Source: Rhodococcus sp. IITR03 (GTDB lineage Bacteria > Actinomycetota > Actinomycetes > Mycobacteriales > Mycobacteriaceae). From it: a DNA stretch of 6,029 bases. The translations under genes and the position numbers were made by a program. Of the stretch, positions 1 to 5,695 are shown one piece after another (the first letter of the stretch is position 1; each line of letters opens with the position of its first letter). The notes under the pieces are model-generated. The model was not told where the DNA came from, ran no database searches, and was given only the letters and a program-made list of their open reading frames with translations. The DNA is taken from positions 1,950,756 through 1,956,784 of the forward strand of contig LATQ01000001.1 in NCBI GenBank assembly GCA_001017865.1, read 5' to 3'.

Positions 1-488
1 GATGACCGCGTCGGCGCTGTCGACGGACGTCGCCTCCGGCGGCTCCACCGCGCGCCGGGCGGTCTCGGGGGCCCGTGCGGTCGTGAAGACCACCGGTGGG
101 ATCGTCGTGTCGGTGAACAGACGCAGGTCGGACGGCAGGTCGCACGAGGCGGTCACCACCGCGACCGGCGGTATCGGAGAAAGTCCGGCCTCCTCGCGGC
201 GCGCGCGCAGGGCCTCGCTGGTCCTCGCGCCGCCGTAGTTCTCGGCCCGCACGGTGCCCGCGCCCACAAGGATCACATCGGCGAGTTCGCGCAACAGCCC
301 GAAGACCTTCTTGTCGGCGGGCGAGCCGAGGGCACCGGATCGTCCTCGACCGCCACGGCTCCGTCGAGGGAGGACACGAAGTTGATCCGCATCCACGGCC
401 GGGGCAGGTCGTCGGGGTAGGCGTAGAGAGCGCGCAGCGCCGTGTCGTCCACGTGCTGCGCCGCATCGGTGTCGTCGAGTCGTCGCAT
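1..488 (-). CDS. RibD-like pyrimidine reductase family protein, 3' end outside window (one frameshift)
   Basis: NADPH-dependent reductase of the RibD C-terminal fold, related to 5-amino-6-(5-phosphoribosylamino)uracil reductase of riboflavin synthesis and to dihydrofolate reductase. From memory it resembles mycobacterial Rv2671. Visible: LYAYPDD, then RINFVSSLDGAVAVE (substrate/NADPH-side motif), then ADKKVFGLLRELADVILVGA followed by GTVRAENYGG (the family's G-x-G-T-V-R-x-E motif). 163 codons are present and the family is usually about 240-260 residues, so roughly the last third lies past the left edge. The frame breaks at about 339: restoring one base (minus-strand GATCC to GATTCC) joins the two halves as VEDDSGALGSPADKK. 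The ATG at 488 is chosen because it precedes the family-like MRRLD; a GTG at 524, one base after the upstream stop, would add 12 residues. It follows the flavin reductase closely and is probably co-transcribed. Family is clear; exact substrate is inference. Confidence 0.82.
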
Positions 489-525
489 GTCGCCGATCAG
501 ACCACTCCCGCCCGCCGGATGCACG

Positions 526-1035
526 TCACGCGCCGTGCCCGGCGTCGAGATCGCCCACGGACTTGAAGGTCATGAGGCGGTCCAGGTCGCCGCGGAGCTC
601 ACCGCGCTCGGGTTCGAGGAGGAAGCCTCCGTGGTCGCCGGTCGTGAAGGTCTCGAGGATCCGGCCGACGAACCACGCGCGCGGACCGTCCAGCACAGGC
701 AGTCCGTGGGGTCCCTCGCGCCATGAGCAGCGCTCGAACTTGTCGATGTCGTCGCCGGTGTGCTCGCCGAACAGGGCCGCCAGTTCGCGGTCGGCCGGGG
801 TCAGGACGTGCACGGCGAGGTGCTTCGCCTTCGACGCCACCCGGTAGGTCCGGTTCTTGTTCGACAGCGCCACCAGGAAGCGGGCCGGATCGATCGCGGA
901 CTGGGTCGCGAAGCCGATCAGGCAACCGCTGCGTTCCTCACCGTCGAATGCGGTGACGATGAACATCGGGTAGTCGAGCTGCGAGGCGATGTCCGCGAAA
1001 CCGTCGGCGGATCCTTCGAGTGGGGTGTCGGCCAT
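526..1035 (-). CDS. Flavin reductase family protein (FMN-binding split-barrel)
   Basis: An intact gene of 169 residues, the usual size for short flavin reductase domain proteins that bind FMN or FAD and reduce it with NAD(P)H, often supplying reduced flavin to a partner oxygenase. Visible: LDYPMFIVTAFDGEERSGC near residues 20-38, the family core GFATQSAIDPARFLVALS with SNKNRTY (about 41-64), LAVHVLTPADRELAALFGEHTGDD (given in shortened form: about 72-95) and GDHGGFLLEPER near the C-terminal third. The ATG at 1035 is preferred because the domain begins soon after it, and because a TACGAT -10 box lies 7 bases upstream, which suggests a leaderless message; no Shine-Dalgarno sequence is seen. It is the first gene of a minus-strand pair with the pyrimidine reductase, whose possible GTG start is one base past this stop. 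It is the only full-length gene here with no frame error. Physiological partner unknown. Confidence 0.85.
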   Translation of the reverse strand: MADTPLEGSADGFADIASQLDYPMFIVTAFDGEERSGCLIGFATQSAIDPARFLVALSNKNRTYRVASKAKHLAVHVLTPADRELAALFGEHTGDDIDKFERCSWREGPHGLPVLDGPRAWFVGRILETFTTGDHGGFLLEPERGELRGDLDRLMTFKSVGDLDAGHGA

Positions 1036-1134
1036 GAGCGGAATCGTACGGCCGCTGCACTGCTCCGGCGGTGGGTTCGGCCGCGGCGCGGCTGTGAGTT
1101 TGGTCGGTGTGTGACATGGGGTACCCGCCGCAGT
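1036..1134. promoter_or_regulatory. Divergent intergenic region between flavin reductase and yihY/brkB
   Basis: About 100 bases separate two divergently read operons. The minus-strand side carries the TACGAT box. On the plus side I see no clear -10/-35 pair for the BrkB gene; TACCCG at 1122-1127 has the right distance (7 bases before the ATG at 1135) for a leaderless start but lacks the final T of TANNNT. An 8-base palindrome, GGGTACCC, lies at 1119-1126. No operator can be named. Confidence 0.5.
1043..1048 (-). promoter_or_regulatory. Candidate -10 box (TACGAT) for a leaderless flavin reductase transcript
   Basis: On the minus strand TACGAT fits the actinobacterial TANNNT -10 consensus. It ends 7 bases before the ATG at 1035, so transcription would begin at or next to the start codon. 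No -35 hexamer close to TTGACA is visible about 17 bases further upstream, which is common for this promoter class. Inference from sequence only. Confidence 0.5.
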
Positions 1135-2278
1135 ATGGACGCCGAGCACAAAGGTGACGGATCATCGGGTGCCACCCTCGCCCCCGATGACCCGCGCAAA
1201 CCCGACTCTCCGACCGATCTGTCCACGCCGTCGTGGAAATATGTGCTGCGCAGGACGATTCGAGAGTTCAGTCGAGACCAGTGCACCGATCTCGCCGCCG
1301 CACTGACGTACTACGCCGTCCTGTCGTTGTTCCCCGCCCTGCTCGTCGTGGTCTCGTTGCTCGGCGTGTTCGGTCAGGGGCAGACGACGGTCGATACGGT
1401 GCTCGGCATGGTCGAGGACCTCGGACCGTCCTCCGCCGTCGACACCCTGCGAGGGCCGATCGAACAGCTCGTGTCTGCACCGACAGCCGGATTCGCCCTG
1501 GTCGTCGGTATTCTCGGCGCGTTGTGGTCCGCATCGGGATATGTCGGCGCGTTCGGCCGCGCCATGAATCGGATCTACGAGATCGAAGAGGCCGGCCCGT
1601 CTGGAAGCTGCGCCCGTTGATGCTGCTGATCACTGCTGTGGCCCTGGTGGCCGCCGGTGCGACCGCCTGATGCTCGTGATCAGCGGTCCGGTCGCACGCA
1701 CGATCGGCGACGTCATCGGTCTCGGCGACACCGCCGTGACGGTGTGGAACATCGTCAAGTGGCCCGTGATGCTCGCACTGGTGGTCATGATCGTCGCGGT
1801 GCTGTACTACGCGACGCCCAACGTGTCCCAGCCGAAGTTCCGCTGGGTCAGTCTGGGATCGCTCATCGCGATCGTCGTGTGGATCGTGGCCTCGGTGGTA
1901 TTCGCCTTCTACGTCTCCAATTTCGGCAGCTACAACAAGACCTACGGTTCACTCGCCGGCGCGGTGATCTTCCTGCTGTGGTTGTGGATCACCAATCTGG
2001 CCCTGTTGTTCGGTGCCGAGTTCGACGCCGAGATGGAGCGTGGCCGTCAGCTGCAGGCCGGTATGCCTGCCGAGAAGACACTGCAACTGCCCGAACGTGA
2101 TTCGCGCGTCAGCGAGAAGAACGCCGCCAAGCTGGAAGAACTCGTCGAGCACGGGCGCAGGCTGCGTGAAGCCCACAGCACCGACAACCCCGACGGCTCC
2201 TCCGGAGAGGCGGCCGACCCCGTGGCCCTACCGTGCCCACGACGGAAAGGAATCCGCGATGACGACACCCACCGGTAA
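1135..2278 (+). CDS. YihY/virulence factor BrkB family membrane protein (two frameshifts)
   Basis: Inner-membrane protein of the YihY/BrkB family (once misnamed RNase BN); its molecular role is not settled. After frame repair it is about 381 residues with six predicted helices near 52-80, 117-137, 161-184, 205-227, 240-262 and 273-296. Family motifs are visible: DLAAALTYYAVLSLFPALLV in helix 1, GALWSASGYVGAFGRAMNRI, then YGSLAGAVIFLLWLWITNLA followed by LLFGAEFDAE. Frame breaks lie at about 1590 (GGG read as GG, giving EEGRPVWKLRPLM when restored) and about 1667 (CCC read as CC, giving GATALMLVISG). The charged C-terminal tail ends at 2278, overlapping the next gene by 20 bases; one more lost C at 2218-2221 would instead give an ATGA overlap ending at 2262 and a protein of about 376 residues. 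ATG 1135 is preferred; a GTG at 1111 in the same frame would add 8 residues. It leads a three-gene envelope operon. Confidence 0.88.
2246..2251 (+). promoter_or_regulatory. Ribosome binding site (AAAGGA) for the holin-family gene
   Basis: AAAGGA sits 7 bases before the ATG at 2259, good spacing for a Shine-Dalgarno sequence. It lies inside the end of the BrkB gene and supports translational coupling and this choice of start. Confidence 0.65.
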
Positions 2279-2685
2279 TGCACGCCCCGTGGCCGAACAA
2301 CCGAAGAACCTGTCCACGGTCGAGCTCACCGAGCGACTCACCGAACAGGTCTCGACCCTGGTGCGGACCGAGGTCTCGCACGCGCTCGAGGAGGTCAAGT
2401 CCAAGGGCACCCGCATCGGTGTGGGCGTGGGGATCTCGGGTGCGGGAGCGATCCTGTTGTTCCTCGGTCTGGCGACGCTGATCGCGACGGCGGTGCTCGG
2501 CCTCGCCACCGCCGTCGAACCGTGGCTCGCGGCTCTGATCGTCGCGCTCGTGGTGCTCGCCCGTCGGTGGCATCCTCGCCGCGGTCGGGGCCTCGAAGGC
2601 GAAGAACGCCGCACCGCCCGTGCCGGAACGCACGGTCGCCAGTGTCCGCGCCGACATCGACGCCGCGAAGGGAGCAACGAAGTGA
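2259..2685 (+). CDS. Phage holin family protein (DUF1469/Phage_holin_3_6-like membrane protein; one frameshift)
   Basis: Small integral membrane protein of the family annotated as 'phage holin superfamily' in Actinobacteria; it is a chromosomal household family here, not evidence of a prophage. Repaired length is 141 residues, typical for the family. Order: charged amphipathic N-terminus with LSTVELTERLTEQVSTLVRT (18-37) and SHALEEVKSKG, a first helix near 54-82 (GISGAGAILLFLGLATLIAT), a short turn with EPWLAAL, a second helix near 88-110, then the family tail PPVPERTVASVRADID (119-134). The frame breaks at 2560-2562: one extra C (GCCC for GCC) separates LVVLA from VGGILAAVGASKAKN. This is the only break best explained by an insertion. 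It overlaps the BrkB end upstream, and its TGA at 2683 overlaps the GTG of the next gene, so all three genes are probably translated from one message. Function unknown; envelope role inferred from context. Confidence 0.83.
2667..2674 (+). promoter_or_regulatory. Ribosome binding site (GAAGGGAG) for the DUF3618 gene
   Basis: A purine-rich Shine-Dalgarno sequence lies 7 bases before the GTG at 2682. It decides this start, which overlaps the preceding stop codon and suggests coupled translation. Confidence 0.6.
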
Positions 2686-2922
2686 CCGCATCCGACAACG
2701 GTGGTCGTCCGGACGAGGTGGCCGACATCGAACGTCAACGGGCCGAACTCGCCGCGACCGTCGGCGAACTCACCGACAGACTCGACGTGCCACCGGGTCA
2801 AGCAGTCCGCGGCCGAACGCGCCGAAGAGGTCCGCAACCGGCCCGATCTGATCGCGGTGGCCGGAGGAGTCGTCGCGGCCGTGCTCGTGCTGGTGCTCGT
2901 GAGACGCCGACGACGGAAGTGA
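2682..2922 (+). CDS. DUF3618 domain-containing membrane protein (one frameshift)
   Basis: Short actinobacterial protein of about 79-80 residues after frame repair. The N-terminal half carries the DUF3618 pattern ADIERQRAELAATVGELTDR followed by LDV, predicted as a charged helix; a linker RVKQSAAERAEEVRNRPDL follows, then a single membrane helix (LIAVAGGVVAAVLVLVLV) and a basic end RRRRRK, so the protein is probably anchored by its C-terminus with the helix in the cytoplasm. The frame breaks at about 2790-2791, between LDV and RVKQ. Either one base was gained or two were lost, so one residue here is uncertain. The GTG start overlaps the TGA of the holin-family gene (GTGA) and has GAAGGGAG at 2667-2674, 7 bases upstream. 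Its role is unknown; this family often travels with holin-family genes in actinobacteria (recalled, not checked). Confidence 0.8.
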
Positions 2923-2938
2923 CCTGAATGCAATGCAC

Positions 2939-2971
2939 TCGGCGGACGGAGACGAGGTCTCCGTCCGCCGA
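2939..2971. terminator. Perfect 15-bp hairpin, probable bidirectional terminator
   Basis: TCGGCGGACGGAGAC (2939-2953) and GTCTCCGTCCGCCGA (2957-2971) are exact reverse complements around a 3-base loop GAG. It lies between two convergent genes, 16 bases after the DUF3618 stop and 20 bases before the prpE stop on the other strand, so it can serve both. There is no T-run on either side, as is usual for intrinsic terminators in high-GC actinobacteria. Confidence 0.8.
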
Positions 2972-2991
2972 TCCGTGCGGGTCGGGGTCGG

Positions 2992-4880
2992 TCAGCCGCC
3001 GAGCTGTTCCTTCAGCGCGTCGAGCACGGCGGGATCCTCGATCGTCGACGGCACGGTGTACTCCTCGTGGTCGGCGATCTGCCGCATGGTCTTGCGAAGG
3101 ATCTTGCCGGAGCGCGTCTTCGGCAGGGCCTGGACCACCGTCACGTCGCGGAAGGTCGCGACCGCACCGATCTGATCGCGGACCATCGTGACGAGTTCCT
3201 GACGCAGGGTCTCGGGATCGATCTCCACACCGGCCTTGAGCACCACGTAACCCGACGGACGCTGGCCCTTCAGTTCGTCGCGGATGCCCACCACGGCGCA
3301 TTCGGCGACGGCGGGATGCGACGCCACCACGGCCTCCATGCTGCCGGTCGAGAGCCGGTGCCCGGCAACGTTGATCACGTCGTCGGACCGGCCGAGGACG
3401 AAGACGTAGCCGTCCTCGTCGACGTAGCCCGAGTCGCCGGTGAGGTAGTAGCCGGGGAAGGTGTCGAGGTACGAGCGGCGGTACCGGTCGTCGTCCTGCC
3501 ACAGGCCGGCGAGCGTGCCCGGCGGCAGCGGCAGGCGGATGACGATGTTGCCTCGGTGTTCGGGTCGACGGGCTTGCCTTCTCCGTCGACGATCTCGACC
3601 CGGTATCCCGGGACGGGGACGGTGGGGGAGCCGGCCTTGAGCGGCATCGCCTCGAGGCGCGCAGGTTGGCGGCGATCGCCCAGCCCGTCTCGGTCTGCCA
3701 CCAGTGGTCGACGACCGGGCGGTCGAGCACCTTCGTCGCCCAGTGGTAGGTGTCGGGGTCGAGGCGCTCACCGGCGGCGAAGAGCGTCTGCAGCGAGTCG
3801 ATGGGGTACTTCTTCAATTCCTCGGCGTTCGGATCCGCCTTGCGCACAGCGCGAATCGCCGTGGGAGCGGTGAACAGGGCCTTGACGCCGTTCTCGGCGA
3901 TGATCCGCCAGAACGCGCCCGCATCGGGGGTGCCGACGGGCTTGCCCTCGTACATCACCGTTGTCGCACCGACCAGCAGCGGGCCGTAGACGATGTAGGA
4001 GTGGCCGACGACCCAGCCACATCGGAGGCGGTCCACCACACGTCGCCCGGGTCGATGTCGTAGATGTTGCGCATCGACCACGTCAGGGCCACGGCGTGCC
4101 CACCGTTGTCGCGGACCACGCCCTTGGGTTTTCCGGTGGTGCCGGAGGTGTAGAGGATGTAGAGCGGATCGGTCGCCGCGACCGTCACGGGCTCGGCAGG
4201 GGCTGCGTCGGCGCACAGCTCGTCCCAGTCGAACCACGCCGCCGAGGACGTCTGGTAATCGGCCGCCGAGCCGGGGATCTGCTCGCGGTTCTTCACGATC
4301 ACGGTGTGCGGCGGGGTCGGCGACAGACCGATCGCCTGCTCGACGATCGGGAGGTACTCGACGGTGCGGCCGGGTTCGAGGCCACCGGAGGCCGTGACCA
4401 GCACGACCGGCGTGGCGTCGTCGATGCGGGTCGCGAGTTCCTTCGCGGCGAACCCGCCGAACACCACCGAGTGCACCGCCCCGATGCGGGCGCAGGCGAG
4501 CATCGCGATCGCTGCCTCGGGGATCATCGGCATGTAGACGATCACACGATCGCCGGCCGCCACACCCTGGTCGCGCAGCACACCGGCGAACTTCGCGACC
4601 TCGTCGAGCAGTTCGGCGTAGGTGTAGGTGCGCTTGGCCGGGACCATCGCCGAATCCCAGATCAGGGCCGGACGGTCGCCGTTCCCGGCGGCCACGTGCC
4701 GATCGAGTGCGTTGACGCTGGTGTTCAGGGTGCCGTCCGGGAACCACTTGTACGACGGTGCCGCCGAGTCGTCGAGGGCTCGCGTCGGCGCGCTCTCCCA
4801 CTCGACCGCGCGGGCGGCCTCGAGCCAGAATCCCTCCGGATCCTCGGTGCTCCGGCGGAACGCCTCCTCGTACGAGCCAT
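2992..4880 (-). CDS. prpE: Propionyl-CoA synthetase, acyl-adenylate-forming (four frameshifts)
   Basis: ATP-dependent activation of propionate (and probably acetate) to acyl-CoA in the cytoplasm. Repaired length is 630 residues, close to PrpE (about 630) and shorter than Acs (about 650). Visible: YTSGTTGKPKGVVRDNGG (244-261; PrpE has RD-x-GG here where Acs has HTTGG), WWQTETGWAIAANLRG (394-409; PrpE-like TETGW, not the TETGG of Acs), YYLTGDSGYVDEDGYVF (479-495), GRSDDVINVAGHRLS hinge (498-512) and PKTRSGKILRK with the catalytic, commonly acetylated Lys near 594. Breaks, all one-base losses on this strand: about 4877 (just after the ATG; repaired start MASYEEAFRRS), 4017 (ASDVGWVVGHSY), 3658 (ANLRGLEAMP) and 3551 (PNTEGNIVIR). 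The start is fixed by GAGGAAGG 9 bases upstream. No prpB/C/D neighbours are present. Propionate over acetate preference is inferred from motifs. Confidence 0.88.
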
Positions 4881-4889
4881 CGTTCGTGT

Positions 4890-4897
4890 CCTTCCTC
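4890..4897 (-). promoter_or_regulatory. Ribosome binding site (GAGGAAGG) for prpE
   Basis: A near-perfect Shine-Dalgarno sequence on the minus strand, 9 bases before the ATG at 4880. It matters because the base lost just after this ATG puts it out of frame with the rest of the gene, so automatic callers would miss the true start. Confidence 0.75.
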
Positions 4898-4919
4898 GAC
4901 GGCGGTTGTGGCCCGAACC

Positions 4920-4925
4920 ACTCTA
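4920..4925 (-). promoter_or_regulatory. Candidate prpE -10 box (TAGAGT)
   Basis: Minus-strand TAGAGT matches TANNNT. It lies 39 bases upstream of the prpE ATG, which leaves room for a leader of about 30 bases that includes the Shine-Dalgarno sequence. No clear TTGACA-like -35 is present at 17 bases; the inverted repeat occupies that spacer region. Confidence 0.4.
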
Positions 4926-4928
4926 TGT

Positions 4929-4954
4929 GACCTGCAAGGGGGTGGCTGCAGGTC
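4929..4954. promoter_or_regulatory. Inverted repeat GACCTGCA-N10-TGCAGGTC, candidate operator
   Basis: Two exact 8-base half-sites (4929-4936 and 4947-4954) are separated by 10 bases, giving 18 bases between half-site centres, a little under two helical turns. The repeat starts 3 bases upstream of the candidate prpE -10 box and covers its -35 region, and is about 57 bases upstream of the GPP34 start. That placement suits a dimeric repressor or activator of prpE. No regulator gene is in the window and I do not recognise the site. Confidence 0.45.
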
Positions 4955-4997
4955 TGCGTCGGACGGACACAACCACGCGACGAACGGACGAAGTGCC

Positions 4998-5003
4998 TAC
5001 CCT
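4998..5003 (+). promoter_or_regulatory. Candidate -10 box (TACCCT) for a leaderless GPP34 transcript
   Basis: TACCCT matches TANNNT and ends exactly 7 bases before the ATG at 5011, the same spacing as TACGAT before the flavin reductase gene. No Shine-Dalgarno sequence precedes this ATG, which fits a leaderless message. Confidence 0.5.
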
Positions 5004-5010
5004 GAGCCGC

Positions 5011-5679
5011 ATGACCTCGATCGCGGAAGACCTGCTGCTCCTGCTTCTCGACGACGAATCGGGAAAGCCTCTCGTCGACGGAGTGAAGTTGCCCCGCGTC
5101 CTCGCGGGTGCGGTGCTCCTCGAACTCGCCCTCGACGACGTGGTGGCCGTCGACACGGAGGGCAAGCAGGTGAGGAAGGGGCGGATCGCGATACGCACCG
5201 CGGCGCGCCCCGCCGATCCGATCTCGCCGAGGCGGTCGAGCGGCTCGGCTCGGGTAGGCCGCTGAAGCCGACGTCGGCCATCGAGAAACTGCAGAAGGGC
5301 CTGCGGGAGAAGTTTCTCGCGCGGGTCGTCGAGCAGGGTTGGGTCTCGGAGGAGCGCGGGAGGATCCTCGGTGTGTTCCCGACGAAGAAGTGGCTCGCGA
5401 TCGATTCCACCACGAGCAGCGCGTCCGAGAGCTGATCCGCGCGGCATTGATCGACGGCCTGACCCCGGAGCCACGCACCGCGGCGCTGATCGCGCTGCTG
5501 TCGGCGGCGGATGCGGCGCCGAAGGTGTTCCCGGACGCGACAAGCGGGCGGTGAAGAAGCGGGCGAGGAGATCGGCAGGGCGAGTGGGCGGCCAAGGCGG
5601 TGCGCGACGCCGTCGCGTCCGTCAACGCGGCGATGACGACGGCCTCATCGCCGGCGGAGCGGTCGCGGGTTCGAGCTGA
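5011..5679 (+). CDS. GPP34 (Golgi phosphoprotein 3-like) family protein, six frameshifts
   Basis: Bacterial relative of the GOLPH3 fold; the eukaryotic members bind phosphatidylinositol 4-phosphate at Golgi membranes, whereas the role in actinobacteria is unknown. Repaired length is 224 residues, normal for the family. Visible in order: IAEDLLLLLLDDESGK (4-19), VLAGAVLLELALDD (30-43), LKPTSAIEKLQKGLREKFLA (85-104), VVEQGWVSEERGRILGVFP (106-124) with TKKWLAID, REL (140-142), GLTPEPRTAALIALLSAADA (150-169), then KVFPD and GEWAAKAVRDAV (192-203). The family's long beta-hairpin region cannot be judged by eye. One-base losses are inferred at about 5220, 5410, 5538, 5565, 5580 and 5643; four lie within 106 bases, so the residues around 177-212 are least certain. 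It is divergent from prpE, starts leaderless and stops 16 bases from the convergent carboxyltransferase end. With no read data, true pseudogenisation cannot be fully excluded. Confidence 0.82.
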
Positions 5680-5695
5680 TCCGGATCGCGCCGGG

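Noticed and set aside
2259..2685. Prophage remnant suggested by a 'holin' gene
   Set aside because: The family name is misleading; this protein is a chromosomal DUF1469-type membrane protein with non-phage neighbours, and no lysin, capsid, integrase or att site is seen.
2843..3181. 15-base repeat CCGATCTGATCGCGG at 2843-2857 and 3167-3181
   Set aside because: Both copies lie inside coding sequence of unrelated genes read on opposite strands, and only two copies exist; chance in GC-rich coding DNA is the simpler explanation.
4881..4986. Extra short inverted repeats in the prpE-GPP34 intergenic region (CGTTCGT at 4881-4887 with ACGAACG at 4980-4986; GGTTGTG at 4904-4910 with CACAACC at 4968-4974)
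   Set aside because: Seven-base arms separated by 57 or more bases are expected by chance and do not fit a dimeric operator; kept only as a note.
3961..5010. Long plus-strand open frame opposite prpE, running into the GPP34 start
   Set aside because: It is the antisense shadow of prpE; only the part from the ATG at 5011 matches a family.
5680..5695. Terminator between the convergent GPP34 and carboxyltransferase genes
   Set aside because: Only 16 bases separate the stops and I see just a short GATCCGGATC palindrome at the GPP34 end (about 5678-5687), too short for a credible terminator stem.
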